From positions 1-64,000 of the forward strand of contig NZ_JAIVLB010000011.1 of the NCBI RefSeq assembly GCF_020524495.1: 64,000 nt of DNA, read 5' to 3'. Below, in pieces: positions 8,743 to 17,300 of this stretch (the first letter of the stretch is position 1; the number at the start of each line of letters is the position of its first letter). This stretch comes from Bacillus stratosphericus (GTDB lineage Bacteria > Bacillota > Bacilli > Bacillales > Bacillaceae). The notes beneath the pieces are model-generated. The model saw only the letters and a list, made by a program, of their open reading frames with translations, did no database searches and was not told where the DNA came from. A program made the translations under genes and the position numbers.

Positions 8743-11700
8743 CAATCACGACTCCCTTCGTTCCTGTATGAAGATCTACTTCCAGTTCGTCTACGAGCAT
8801 TTGTCTCATTTTTTCGACAAACGATTGTTGATCTTGTCCATTATGGAAATGCTGATCCCCATTGAATTGAATGGTGATTTGTTTCGTACCCGATGATGTA
8901 GAACTGCTAGCTGACTGAGCTGAGGTCACTTGCTGCATCTGTGATTCTGGTAAAGAAGCAGCTGCACTTGTTGGATCATATACTTGCATCCCAAGCGCCT
9001 TGGCTGCCTGTGTTAATAAATACCTGCCGCGAATACCTCTTTCTTCTGGAATAATCCATTCGCGTTTGTTTCCTTCACCGACTCTAGCTACCTGCTCCTC
9101 GGTAATCAGTCCACCATTTGCATAGCCTTTATAAGGGCCCCCTCTTCTCATACTCCGTAATCCCGGCGTATTGAAGACTGTTCCATATCTGCCCTTAATG
9201 TAGTTAATGGCTGCTACAGCATTATGAATTGGGTTCCAAATATCATTCATGCCCTTGCCTTTATTTGAGTTAAATGTTGGTCCAATGGTTTGCATTAATC
9301 CTTTAGAAGGCGTTCCCTTCTTGGCATTGGAATCCCATAAGTTGATTGCTCTCGGATTTCCATTTGATTCATGTTGCGCGATCGTCATGAGACCAGGGAG
9401 CCAGTTCATTGATGTGCCAGTTGCCATTAGAGCTGCCATGAGCCATTGCTGAACACTGAGACCAGAAGCCCCCATCCCGCTGAAGGCTCCAATTAATGAA
9501 CCAGCTTGATTCTCAGCAAACTTTTTCACATCAACTGAGTCCAGCCCTTTGACGACACCAATTGATGCAAATTTTCCGAGGCTCATCATGACACGTGAAG
9601 GAGAATGAATGTCTAATTCTTCTCTAAAGGCTTGTTCCACTTTCTTGGCCATTTCTTTAGCTGCTTGCGTGACTTCGCTTCCTTTTGAGCGCATACCGCT
9701 ATTGAAGGCTTCGATCATTCCTGAACCCCATCCTGGTGATTCTTGTTTGGCTTGCAGGAATGGTTGTTTGACGTGTTGGTCTACGTATTGGCTTGTGCCA
9801 GTAGATGTCATGTTTTGACCTGAAGCAAAGCCAGCAACAGTTTGTGAACCATAAACCGAAGAAGCTGCTTGAATTTGATTAAATGGTTGGTCAATATTGG
9901 CTTGTTTCCACTGATTAAGAGAAATTTTATTACTATTCATCCCCTTCTCAAAATCAGAAGTAAATTCTTTTCCATAACTAACGCCACTTTCGGAGTTGTT
10001 CATTGATATTGAACCTCTTCCAGATAAAGAAACAGCTGAGGTTACGTCTGTCCTCTGCTTAGCTGAGACATTCGATGAAGCCAGATTACTAGCGCTTTTT
10101 GGCACAACATTCATCCCAAGGTGAGTTGCTGCTTGAGCAAGTAACATCTTCCCTCGACCTCTATTGTTTTCCGTTGGAATAACAAACTCCTTGCCCGCTT
10201 CCCCTATCCAAGAAAGCATAGGTTTAGTAATATACCCCCCAGTAGCTTTATGACCAACCTGATTTAAACCGGTTTTCTCTTCGCCTTTACCTATGAAAAA
10301 TTCTATTACTCCGCCGCCTATTTCTTTTGCTTTATCTACTATTCTACCAATAAAACCAAACATTTTTTCCCACGTTTCTGTTAGTTCCTCAGCATGTTTC
10401 TTTAATGGCTCAAAGACATTTTTATTGAACCAATCACTCACTGTTTCCCAAACACCTTTGATCGTTTCCCAAACTGATTTAAACGTTTCCCAAACAAATT
10501 TTATTGCTGGTTCTGCATATTTTTGATACGGCTGCCATACGTTTTCATCAAACCAAGTAGAGAGTTTTTCCCACGTAGTTTTAATCCAGTTCCATGTATT
10601 TTGAAACAAATTCCACACAAAAGTAATGGCTGGCAATGCATATGTTTTAAACGGTGTCCAAACATATTCATTAAACCATTCAGAAAATGCACTCCATGTT
10701 TCTTGAATCCAGTTCCACGTTTCAACAAGTTTGTTCCATACCCAGCCAATTGCTTCTATCGCATATTGACCGAATGGGTCCCAAACATTTGTTAAAAACC
10801 ATTCAGAGAAAACACCCCATGTTTCTTGAATCCAGTTCCACGTTTCAACAAGCTTGTTCCATACCCAGCCAATTGCTTCTATCGCATATTGACCGAATGG
10901 GTCCCAAACATTTGTTAAAAACCATTCAGAGAATATACCCCATGTTTCCTGAATCCAGTTCCATGTGTCAACAAGTTTATTCCACACCCAACCAATTGCT
11001 TCTATCGCATATTGGCCAAATGGTTCCCAAACATAATCCATGAACCATTTTGATGCTACTGCCCAAACATTTTTGATAATTGTCCATGCAACATCAAATA
11101 CGCCAACTACAAAATTGATAATCGGGACTGAAAAATTATAAATAGGCAGCCAAACTTTTTCCATGAACCAAGAAGAAAGTTGTCCCCATTTTTCAGTGAT
11201 CCAATTCCATGTCTCACCGAAGAATGTTGTAATAGGAGTTAATACATTATTATTGATCCATCCTGAAACTTTGTTCCAAGTATCTTTAATCCAATTAACT
11301 GCATTTTCAGCACCTTTGACAATGTCATCCCATTTTTTCTTCAAGGTTCCGTCATCAAACATCTTTCCGACCCATTTTCCTAAACCTTCACCTAAAATGC
11401 TTCCTAAAATTCCGCCGATTGCTGTTCCAATACCTGGTGCAATCATTGTCCCTATCGCGGCACCACCCATACCACCAGCAATGCCCCCGCCGAATCCTCC
11501 TACTTTTTCACCTACATTTTCTTTTGTTGTGCCAATTAATTCTGTTGCACTAAGTAAAGGCCCAAGTATGGGTACTTTTTTTAATAACTTACCTGCACCT
11601 TTACCTAAATTTTTAAATGTATCTCCTAAGCCTTTTAGCTTATCAGTATCTTTGAATATCCCAGCGAGACCAGCTATAGCCATAACACCTGGAATTTTTT

Positions 11701-12874
11701 TGGTTAAACTGCCTAATTTAGTTGGAGATTTTTTATTCTTTTCAACCCTCGTAGTTCCAGTTGGATTATTCGGTTTGTTTTTCGGACCATTTCTATTATC
11801 TGTTTGGGTAGTTCCAGTTGGATTTAAACCTTTTGCACAACAAGAACAGCAGCTTATTTTAAATAAACCTTTTCCGTTTTGCGTTTGGTCTGAGTTCTGA
11901 TTACCCAACTGACCTGGTGAAGTATTATTATTAGACCCATCCGAGTTATTTGAAGGGTTTTTCGGACCAAGGATCAAATCTAATCCTTTGTTAAACCATT
12001 TATCTAGATACTCTTCAGGATTGATTTTAATTTTCTCACGAATTCGTCCGATTACTTCTTGCTTGTATTCGTCTATTTTCGTTTCAATCCAAGGTAACGC
12101 CTTCTCATCCCAAAATTTCCTAGGGCTTAATTTTTCCTTCAATTTATCTGAGACGTCACCTGCATATTTTTCAATTTCCTTTAGCGCCTTGTTTCCCAAA
12201 TTCCCCAGCCAGCTTTGTTTGTTTTCATTCTTTTTCATAGCGGCTGCTGCATTTGAATCCTTTTTTGTTTTCTTTTCTTTAACAATCGACTCTGCCTTAT
12301 CTCGTTTTTTCAACTTACTCTTGGCATTGTCTTGAACAGATACTCTGATTTCGTGTTTAGACATCGTTAAGCTTTTTAGTGTCTTTTTTATTCGTTGAAT
12401 AGCAGCGGTGGCTTGATCAATTATGTTTACTCTCATATAGTACGTTCTGTTCATGAGCTGAAGGATTGATTTTTTGATCGATGATACTTTACCTGACAAT
12501 TGGTCATTTAGTTTAAACGTTAGCAGAAGTGGACTTGTTCCTGTTTTTTTCAAGCGATCGATGCTCGACCTAATGAAATCGAGTCCCTTTGCTTGAATGG
12601 AAATGACCATATGATTTGGTATCATGTTCAACTGATTTGTTAATGATTTTAGATCACGATAGATTCCCTGATCTAGCCTCATTAATAATACTGAAAACTT
12701 TCGAATCGATAAATTGAAGTTTCTTAGCTTCTTTTCATCCATTTCCATGCTAATTTTAATCGGTTTTCTAAATGGTTTGAGCTGCTTCTCAAACGTTTGA
12801 AACCGTTTTTGAATGCGTAAAAGCTTCTTCGACACTCGGTCTTCTAATTCAAATCGTGCAGTGAGTTTCGCCAG
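8735..12874 (-). CDS. xkdO: Tail tape measure protein with lytic transglycosylase domain
   Basis: Ruler of tail length, 1379 residues if begun at CTG 12874, which has AGGAGG eight bases before it; the first ordinary start is GTG 12835, with no such site, so the CTG is likely used. Domains in order: a long α-helical head (1-300), a Gly/Asn/Pro-rich segment with a CCSCC cluster near residue 340, Gly-rich hydrophobic membrane-active sequence (about 440-510), a Trp-rich helical repeat region (about 540-840), and near residue 1195 a transglycosylase-like domain with [14 protein letters not shown], where the Glu is the likely catalyst. The C-terminus has a second copy of the GGxI...[13 protein letters not shown] motif also found near residue 900. 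The internal helical repeats match DNA repeats listed separately. Confidence 0.9.
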   Translation of the reverse strand: MAKLTARFELEDRVSKKLLRIQKRFQTFEKQLKPFRKPIKISMEMDEKKLRNFNLSIRKFSVLLMRLDQGIYRDLKSLTNQLNMIPNHMVISIQAKGLDFIRSSIDRLKKTGTSPLLLTFKLNDQLSGKVSSIKKSILQLMNRTYYMRVNIIDQATAAIQRIKKTLKSLTMSKHEIRVSVQDNAKSKLKKRDKAESIVKEKKTKKDSNAAAAMKKNENKQSWLGNLGNKALKEIEKYAGDVSDKLKEKLSPRKFWDEKALPWIETKIDEYKQEVIGRIREKIKINPEEYLDKWFNKGLDLILGPKNPSNNSDGSNNNTSPGQLGNQNSDQTQNGKGLFKISCCSCCAKGLNPTGTTQTDNRNGPKNKPNNPTGTTRVEKNKKSPTKLGSLTKKIPGVMAIAGLAGIFKDTDKLKGLGDTFKNLGKGAGKLLKKVPILGPLLSATELIGTTKENVGEKVGGFGGGIAGGMGGAAIGTMIAPGIGTAIGGILGSILGEGLGKWVGKMFDDGTLKKKWDDIVKGAENAVNWIKDTWNKVSGWINNNVLTPITTFFGETWNWITEKWGQLSSWFMEKVWLPIYNFSVPIINFVVGVFDVAWTIIKNVWAVASKWFMDYVWEPFGQYAIEAIGWVWNKLVDTWNWIQETWGIFSEWFLTNVWDPFGQYAIEAIGWVWNKLVETWNWIQETWGVFSEWFLTNVWDPFGQYAIEAIGWVWNKLVETWNWIQETWSAFSEWFNEYVWTPFKTYALPAITFVWNLFQNTWNWIKTTWEKLSTWFDENVWQPYQKYAEPAIKFVWETFKSVWETIKGVWETVSDWFNKNVFEPLKKHAEELTETWEKMFGFIGRIVDKAKEIGGGVIEFFIGKGEEKTGLNQVGHKATGGYITKPMLSWIGEAGKEFVIPTENNRGRGKMLLAQAATHLGMNVVPKSASNLASSNVSAKQRTDVTSAVSLSGRGSISMNNSESGVSYGKEFTSDFEKGMNSNKISLNQWKQANIDQPFNQIQAASSVYGSQTVAGFASGQNMTSTGTSQYVDQHVKQPFLQAKQESPGWGSGMIEAFNSGMRSKGSEVTQAAKEMAKKVEQAFREELDIHSPSRVMMSLGKFASIGVVKGLDSVDVKKFAENQAGSLIGAFSGMGASGLSVQQWLMAALMATGTSMNWLPGLMTIAQHESNGNPRAINLWDSNAKKGTPSKGLMQTIGPTFNSNKGKGMNDIWNPIHNAVAAINYIKGRYGTVFNTPGLRSMRRGGPYKGYANGGLITEEQVARVGEGNKREWIIPEERGIRGRYLLTQAAKALGMQVYDPTSAAASLPESQMQQVTSAQSASSSTSSGTKQITIQFNGDQHFHNGQDQQSFVEKMRQMLVDELEVDLHTGTKGVVIDG
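10695..11063 (-). repeat. Three tandem 123-nt repeats inside xkdO
   Basis: Copies begin at 10695, 10818 and 10941, an exact 123-nt (41-codon) period. The first two are nearly identical; the third has diverged more. Each encodes [16 protein letters not shown] followed by FSEWF, a Trp-rich helix with a spacer ending [14 protein letters not shown]. Weaker protein repeats continue on both sides. Each unit would lengthen the tape by one helical segment, so copy number could tune tail length. Confidence 0.9.
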
Positions 12875-12875
12875 T

Positions 12876-13495
12876 TTATTTCCCTCCTTTCTTTGCTTCT
12901 TTTTCTAGCATGTCGAGTTTGTAGCTGATGAGTCCAAATAGGAACGCTTTGAATTGTCTTGGTGCTTCGTATAAATCAAGGAGTTCTGATGGGGAATAGT
13001 GAAGCTCGTGCATGGCGTAATATAAAAACACGGCTTCTTTATCCCCATCTTTTATTAGTTTTTTGCTGCATCTTCTAAATCTTCAATTTCGTCTTCAAAT
13101 CCGTTGATTTCGATGGCTTTGTTTAACCAGTTTGCGTATTCACCGCCGACAGACAAAACACGTTTTGCTACTTCAACTGGATCTTGTGTGCTGTAGGCTT
13201 CTCTTAATTCCTTTGAACGGAAATCTGGGTAAATAGTAGATTCGATCGCAATCCGTGCATAGAAGCGCTGGCTGTCTAAGTCTTTCACGCGCCCTCTGCC
13301 TTTGACATTTTTGAACGTTGTGTTTTCTTTTTCCAGCTCATCAATGCGTTCAGTGGTAATTGCTTTGAAGACAAAAGGGATGACATTTCCTTTTTTATCA
13401 ACAAAACGCTTGGAAATCGGTACTTTGACTTCTTCCGCTTCTACTGTTTGTCCTGGCATAAAAAATGAAAGATCAAATGTTTGTTTTTCGCTCAT
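12876..13495 (-). CDS. XkdN -1 frameshift product (gpG-T-like tail chaperone)
   Basis: If ribosomes slip back one base on A AAA AAC, the chaperone gains 60 residues beginning [18 protein letters not shown] and ending KEAKKGGK, for 206 in all. This second frame is open from the heptamer to 12876 and its sequence is protein-like (amphipathic helices, [18 protein letters not shown]); it has no ribosome-binding site of its own. Such short/long chaperone pairs made by -1 slippage just ahead of the tape measure gene are a well-known feature of long-tailed phages. The stop lies within the start region of xkdO, which supports coupled translation. Confidence 0.82.
13055..13495 (-). CDS. xkdN: XkdN tail assembly chaperone, zero-frame product
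   Basis: 146 residues. The ATG at 13495 is favoured (GGGAG upstream, [16 protein letters not shown]) over a longer frame that would run through the terminator and toxin region. XkdN-type proteins bind the tape measure during tail assembly, the role of gpG in phage lambda. The sequence contains [20 protein letters not shown] and an acidic C-terminus. The last codons read GCA AAA AAC TAA and contain a slippery heptamer; see the frameshift product at 12876-13495. In the skin element the equivalent gene is yqbN. Confidence 0.9.
   Translation of the reverse strand: MSEKQTFDLSFFMPGQTVEAEEVKVPISKRFVDKKGNVIPFVFKAITTERIDELEKENTTFKNVKGRGRVKDLDSQRFYARIAIESTIYPDFRSKELREAYSTQDPVEVAKRVLSVGGEYANWLNKAIEINGFEDEIEDLEDAAKN
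13058..13064 (-). promoter_or_regulatory. Slippery heptamer A AAA AAC for -1 frameshifting
   Basis: Canonical X XXY YYZ heptamer in the correct phase (codons AAA AAC of xkdN), placed immediately before the zero-frame TAA. I did not find a strong downstream pseudoknot by eye; the stop right after the heptamer may provide the pause. Confidence 0.8.
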
Positions 13496-13530
13496 GTTTA
13501 AAAACTCCCTTTGATTTGTTTTTTGAATGC

Positions 13531-13562
13531 AAAAAAGCACATCCATTTTTTGAATGTGCTTT
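13531..13562 (-). terminator. Intrinsic terminator-like hairpin upstream of xkdN
   Basis: On the minus strand AAAGCACATTC pairs with GGATGTGCTTT and is followed by six T. It sits about 36 nt before the xkdN start, inside the late operon. It may end stray antisense transcripts from 13.92 kb; late transcription must read through it. Confidence 0.65.
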
Positions 13563-13576
13563 CCAATCTTTTCATG

Positions 13577-13582
13577 TATAAT
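13577..13582 (+). promoter_or_regulatory. Possible -10 box for toxin mRNA
   Basis: Perfect TATAAT preceded by TG, about 70 nt before the toxin start. No good -35 at standard spacing, so confidence is modest. Confidence 0.45.
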
Positions 13583-13652
13583 ATAAATCGTACAATTGGA
13601 CGGCTTGCTCAAGGGTGTCTGGCTCATCCCCGATAGGAAGGGGGTGATGCTC

Positions 13653-13736
13653 ATGTCAACATTTCAAGCGCTTATGTTAATGCTTGCATTCGGGTCATTT
13701 ATCATTACCCTGTTGACGTATATAGACAAAAAATAG
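13653..13736 (+). CDS. Short hydrophobic holin-like toxin (type I TA)
   Basis: 27 residues (29 if begun at ATG 13647), opposite in strand to all neighbouring phage genes, with GAAGGGGGTG upstream. The sequence MSTFQALMLMLAFGSFIITL followed by LTYIDKK is a single membrane segment with a charged tail, the pattern of the Hol_Tox / TxpA-BsrG group of Bacillus type I toxins. Its mRNA would end at the strong hairpin at 13826-13860, and an antisense transcript from 13.92 kb overlaps that 3' region. In the B. subtilis skin element txpA/ratA is, as I recall, near the same xkdM/xkdN-like genes. The toxin would damage the membrane if the prophage were lost or the antisense RNA decayed. Confidence 0.8.
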   Translation: MSTFQALMLMLAFGSFIITLLTYIDKK

Positions 13737-13773
13737 ACTCCCCTTGAGCTGTGGAAGGTTAAAGGGAAGTCTA
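13727..13773 (-). terminator. Terminator of the antisense RNA
   Basis: Minus strand TAGACTTCCC pairs with GGGGAGTCTA and is followed by six or seven T. The stem includes the complement of the toxin stop codon. Confidence 0.8.
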
Positions 13774-13825
13774 CCTAAAGAACCTATTCGATAAGCCAGC
13801 CCCTTGAAGGGCCTTATTGTACATT

Positions 13826-13860
13826 GCCAGGATGTTGACGCATCCTGGCTTCTTTTTATT
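13826..13860 (+). terminator. Terminator of the toxin mRNA
   Basis: Perfect 9-bp stem GCCAGGATG / CATCCTGGC with a 6-nt loop, then TTCTTTTTATT. Confidence 0.88.
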
Positions 13861-13927
13861 CTATGCAAATTTCTTTGCATGTAAACATAATTTTGTGTTC
13901 TCGGAATGCTTTGCGCATTCTCTTTGC

Positions 13928-13956
13928 ATTATAGCATACCCGTGACTAAATGAAAA
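13928..13956 (-). promoter_or_regulatory. Strong sigma-A promoter for the antisense RNA
   Basis: TTTTCA, 17-bp spacer, TATAAT with the extended -10 element TGC just before it. The start point would be near 13921. Confidence 0.8.
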
Positions 13957-13998
13957 ATCACGTATTGTTTCGTCATTCTTCGTGCTTTTTGTGAGAAA

Positions 13999-14442
13999 TT
14001 AGAATGTATCTTTCAATTTCTGAGGCAGATCAAAGTCCTCGAATGTGAAAGGAACTTCCTCTTCAAGCGCCTCTGAATCGACATCCAGTCCAGCAATTTT
14101 TGCTGAATCAAAGTTGACATCAAATAATGTTACACGCTCTGTGCCTCGGCCTGATGATTTATCATCAAGCACAGCTTGAAGAGTGAAATAAGGATCTTCC
14201 CCTTTTTTCACATAGTTAAGCATGAGTTGTACGAAACGTGACGTGACTTTATAGAACGTTGCCGTTCCTGTTCCGTTTGCTCCTGTTGTTTTATGACCAG
14301 TCATTCGGCGGCCCATGACGTTGACTTCGGATTTGTTTTTCTCTACGTTTGCTTCGAAGGTTTTGATAAATGCAAGCTCCTCACCTTCTAAGAAAAGACG
14401 ACCTTCTTTACCTGAAATAGTATTTTGCGCTTTAAAAGCCAT
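13999..14442 (-). CDS. xkdM: Tail tube protein XkdM
   Basis: 147 residues, standard for XkdM. MAFKAQNTISGKEGRLFLEG with KTFEANVEKNKSEVNVMGRR and the later FEDFDLPQKL are features of the core tail-tube family of PBSX-like contractile particles; tubes of this fold stack as hexameric rings inside the sheath. The gene lies one base after the sheath gene stop, so both are made together. In PBSX the order xkdK-xkdM is the same. Confidence 0.9.
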   Translation of the reverse strand: MAFKAQNTISGKEGRLFLEGEELAFIKTFEANVEKNKSEVNVMGRRMTGHKTTGANGTGTATFYKVTSRFVQLMLNYVKKGEDPYFTLQAVLDDKSSGRGTERVTLFDVNFDSAKIAGLDVDSEALEEEVPFTFEDFDLPQKLKDTF

Positions 14443-14443
14443 C

Positions 14444-15790
14444 TTACTTCACCTCCACATTGAAATAGAATTTTTCTGCTGCATCTACTGGTTGAACAGC
14501 TAAATCGATGATAAATCCATCACGATCTTCATTGAGACCAATCACGATATCTGTTTCTGAGTTAAAGCCTGTAATGCCACTTCCATCTTGTAGTTGTGTG
14601 AGATACTGTGTAATCAGTGTTTTCACAAGCTGAATACCATCATCTGATGCTGGAATGTCATTGCCATTGGCTTTGCGTAATTTAATCAAATTTTTCAATT
14701 CAAACGTTAAATCATTGTTGATCGCATCAAGCACACGAATGATTTTGTTTTTCGCCATTTGCTGGTTCTTTTCAGTCGTGAAGCTTGTTAAGGAGTTAAT
14801 ATCTTTTTCTACGCTCACAGTACGGTCTCGCGCATCAAAGGTGAAAAGAAACTCCCCTTGTGATAATCGGTATTCTACTTGATCATTATCAATGCGTTCT
14901 AATGTATCTACTGCTCCATCGTATTCAACAAAGGTAAGTGACTGATTGAAGTTCGCTCCTGCACTTGCACCTGCGACCCATGCTGTTGTTAGAGCAGGCG
15001 TCAATTCTGTTCCATCTTCTAAAACAACACCACTTGTGACATTGATGATTCCCTCTTGGTCAGCTGCATAATTGGCGACAACCCCTTGCACCTTACGTCC
15101 TTGCTTATCGCGTAAACGCTCAATAAATGAGGCAAAGGTTGCTTTTAATTGCTCACTATTATCTACTGGAAGAGCAATCACATCAAAGTATTCTGTTTCT
15201 GCTGCTTCTAGGAAAGCTGTGTAATCTGCGACACTTGCCACACCATTTTTACCGCCGCTTAGTGCCTCGCCAGCTGTAATGACTGCTTCACCTTCGCCAG
15301 AAAATTGAACATATTTGTTTTTGACAAGATCTTTGACATCCGTGACAACCTGCTTATCGACCATATCTGTTCCAAGATAGGTGATGACGTCACGTTTTGT
15401 GCTATCCAGTACATTTTCTGCGACTTGTATGGTAATCTCATTTCCTTTTATGCCGCCATAATTTGCTGTAACCACAAAATTTTCTGCGATTTCGGCTTTG
15501 GCCGTCTCTCCTTCATTTAAGCGATAAAGTAAGACCGTTTGCGCTTTTTTCTTCGCTTCACGGAAAAGAAGGAGTGACTTATCATCAATGTTGAGCCCGA
15601 CTTTCTTATTTAAGTCTTCCATATTGGAAACCGAAATAAAGGTTTTTGGTTCTCCCCAGCTCATCACAAGAGGAAGTGCCACTGTACCTCGATCTCCTAA
15701 AGTAATTCTCTGCTCTGCTGTTGTTTTAAAATTAAAGTAAATGCCAGGACGCTTTTTCTCTGTACCTGGTGTAAAAGTGCCTCCGTTCAT
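14444..15790 (-). CDS. xkdK: Tail sheath protein XkdK
   Basis: 448 residues, close to PBSX XkdK (466). Starts MNGGTFTPGTEKKRPGIYFN, a sequence typical of contractile sheath N-termini; GRKVQGVVANYAADQEGIINV and LTFEYDGAV-like segments mark the core, and the C-terminal domain ends with DIVIGLNEDRDGFIIDL. It forms the contracting outer sheath of the tail. A short ORF (xkzA-like) precedes it by four bases. Confidence 0.92.
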   Translation of the reverse strand: MNGGTFTPGTEKKRPGIYFNFKTTAEQRITLGDRGTVALPLVMSWGEPKTFISVSNMEDLNKKVGLNIDDKSLLLFREAKKKAQTVLLYRLNEGETAKAEIAENFVVTANYGGIKGNEITIQVAENVLDSTKRDVITYLGTDMVDKQVVTDVKDLVKNKYVQFSGEGEAVITAGEALSGGKNGVASVADYTAFLEAAETEYFDVIALPVDNSEQLKATFASFIERLRDKQGRKVQGVVANYAADQEGIINVTSGVVLEDGTELTPALTTAWVAGASAGANFNQSLTFVEYDGAVDTLERIDNDQVEYRLSQGEFLFTFDARDRTVSVEKDINSLTSFTTEKNQQMAKNKIIRVLDAINNDLTFELKNLIKLRKANGNDIPASDDGIQLVKTLITQYLTQLQDGSGITGFNSETDIVIGLNEDRDGFIIDLAVQPVDAAEKFYFNVEVK

Positions 15791-15793
15791 CCT

Positions 15794-16006
15794 TTAAACC
15801 TCCTTGGACAAAAAAGCATCAATATGCTTCTTTGCTTCTGTTTTTGTAATTGGTTGATGCTTGATATAAAAAAGAGCACCTTCAAGAATTTCTGGTTTTA
15901 CCCCAAAAAGATCCTTACTGTGCTCTTTTAAGGCTTCAAATGAAAAGCCAAATTCTTTTTCTTCGCCAGCTGTTTGATCGAGCTGTACTTTTTTAGTCTT
16001 GCTCAC
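15794..16006 (-). CDS. Small XkzA-like phage protein
   Basis: 70 residues, rich in Lys and Glu, starting MSKTKKVQLDQTAGEEKEF and ending with a helix AKKHIDAFLSKEV. Its position between xkdJ and the sheath gene is that of xkzA in PBSX. It overlaps the end of xkdJ by 14 nt. No function is known to me; the name is from position. Confidence 0.65.
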   Translation of the reverse strand: MSKTKKVQLDQTAGEEKEFGFSFEALKEHSKDLFGVKPEILEGALFYIKHQPITKTEAKKHIDAFLSKEV

Positions 16007-16448
16007 GTTTGATCACCCCATCTGAAAAGTTGATATCTTCTAGGCTTGGCTGTTTGTCTCGGTTGTACCAATAGCAGCTATCCCACGTCAGGACAATCGC
16101 TGCTACACCTTGATCTATGATTCTTGTTTCCACTCTTTTTATGCGGACATAATCATCAAGCACCTCTCCCTGTTCACTGATCATCTGAATGATTTGACGA
16201 TCAGCAAGCAATGCATCGGCGACAGTTTCTGCTGCATCATGTGCTTTCTCAGTATCAATATGAAACACTTTCACTTGTAGCGAATAAGATTTCATAAAGG
16301 TAGACACTGTATCTGGACCACTGATGACTGTCACTGGCGGCACATAAACGGATGGAACTTGAAAGCGCTCTGGCAAAAGACGATCATACATTGTCACAGG
16401 AAAGTGTGTGTATATATAATGCATGATTGCCCCGACTTCTTGATTCAT
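15993..16448 (-). CDS. xkdJ: XkdJ-like tail terminator protein
   Basis: 151 residues from ATG 16448, which has GGAGGTGA just upstream; a longer frame to 16562 would cross xkdI and lacks such a site. MNQEVGAIMHYIYTHFPV with a later VRIKRVETRIIDQG are consistent with the XkdJ/YqbJ family, considered tail completion or terminator proteins. The start lies four bases after the xkdI stop. Confidence 0.75.
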   Translation of the reverse strand: MNQEVGAIMHYIYTHFPVTMYDRLLPERFQVPSVYVPPVTVISGPDTVSTFMKSYSLQVKVFHIDTEKAHDAAETVADALLADRQIIQMISEQGEVLDDYVRIKRVETRIIDQGVAAIVLTWDSCYWYNRDKQPSLEDINFSDGVIKREQD

Positions 16449-16452
16449 TCCA

Positions 16453-16947
16453 TCACCTCCCAAAATGTCGATCGATCCAGCTTTGAAGCTTTCGATCAAG
16501 CGAATGTTCAAACATTTGTTCATAGAGCATGACAGCATGATCCCAGTAACCATTTCCATCAATCCATTGAGATGCCAGCATCATCCCTGTACTTGCATTC
16601 GGATCATATTCAAAGCGGCCGCCAGTCCACCTGCCAGGCACCCATCTTCGCTCTCCACTTGAAGAAACGGCATGTCCATCATTGACGTAAGAGGCATATT
16701 CAAGCTGCGTTCCAACTTCAAGCGTGAGACCGCCTCGTGTGATAAGAAAATAATTCTCCTTGTCACCTTTTTGAAAGGAGCTTAGAAGCCGGCTTGTATC
16801 TACAGCTTTTTCCTTGATTAATTCATCCTGAATCATGTCTAAAAGCTGTAAGCCCAACTCCTGTAACCAATCTTGATACTCCGCCTTTAAGCCACCACTC
16901 GCCTTCTTGAGCTGGGAAAGCAGCCGGTCAAGTCCATCAATTTTCAT
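16453..16947 (-). CDS. xkdI: XkdI, HK97 gp10-like head-tail joining protein
   Basis: 164 residues. The central part (SRLLSSFQKGDKENYFLITRGG, VEVGTQLEYASYVNDGHAV) shows the VGTxxxYAxYVxxG motif that marks HK97-gp10 family head-tail connectors. It overlaps the end of xkdH by four bases. PBSX XkdI and skin YqbI are of the same type. Confidence 0.85.
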   Translation of the reverse strand: MKIDGLDRLLSQLKKASGGLKAEYQDWLQELGLQLLDMIQDELIKEKAVDTSRLLSSFQKGDKENYFLITRGGLTLEVGTQLEYASYVNDGHAVSSSGERRWVPGRWTGGRFEYDPNASTGMMLASQWIDGNGYWDHAVMLYEQMFEHSLDRKLQSWIDRHFGR

Positions 16948-17300
16948 AGATTTTCCTTTCTGACAGCCATCACTTCAATGTGATGATTTTTCACCATTTT
17001 AGGGTGCTGTAACTTAAGCGAGACCCCGTTCCATACCATTTTGTCATGCAGGCGAATATCACTTGCTAAAGGAAAATGGACAAGATAGGACTGATAAATC
17101 ACTGTATTCGGTTCTTCTTGCATGAGTGACTGGTTTTTTTCGATAACATAGCAAGCCAGACCTCTCAAGCTTGGAGTATCAGGATAAGAGAGTGTCATTT
17201 GCCAATCCTCTGCTGGAATACCAAATTTCCCGCAGACAGCCTCCTCGTTTTCCAGGTGAAAAAGATCACAGTTATCCGTTAATAGAGAATGATAGCTCAT
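16944..17300 (-). CDS. xkdH: XkdH-like head closure protein (DUF3599)
   Basis: 118 residues with MSYHSLLTDNCDLFHLE at the start and VYQSYLVHFPLASDIRLHDKM in the middle, as in the YqbH/XkdH family. In the PBSX layout it lies between the YqbG-like and gp10-like genes and likely forms a connector ring. Overlaps both neighbours by four bases. Confidence 0.8.
   Translation of the reverse strand: MSYHSLLTDNCDLFHLENEEAVCGKFGIPAEDWQMTLSYPDTPSLRGLACYVIEKNQSLMQEEPNTVIYQSYLVHFPLASDIRLHDKMVWNGVSLKLQHPKMVKNHHIEVMAVRKENL

Larger units (their letters stand above)
13727..13921 (-). ncRNA. RatA-like antisense RNA, antitoxin of the holin-like toxin
   Basis: Predicted transcript of about 195 nt from the promoter at 13928-13956 to a terminator at 13727-13773. 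It is fully complementary to the 3' untranslated part of the toxin mRNA and to the last codons of the toxin. RatA of the skin element is about 220 nt and acts the same way on txpA. The RNA itself is inferred from promoter, terminator and position; no sequence likeness to RatA was tested. Confidence 0.72.

Noticed and set aside
10687-11043. Plus-strand frame with repeated PSQLLLSHI-like segments
   Set aside because: The repeats come only from the 123-nt direct repeats of the real gene on the minus strand.
11163-11900. Long plus-strand frame of 245 codons inside the tape measure gene
   Set aside because: It is the antisense shadow of low-complexity tape measure sequence, with no ribosome-binding site and a Pro/Ser/Phe composition typical of such shadows.
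13695-13880. Minus-strand frame of 61 codons in the toxin/antitoxin region
   Set aside because: It runs through two hairpins, has no ribosome-binding site, and the DNA is better explained by the antisense RNA.
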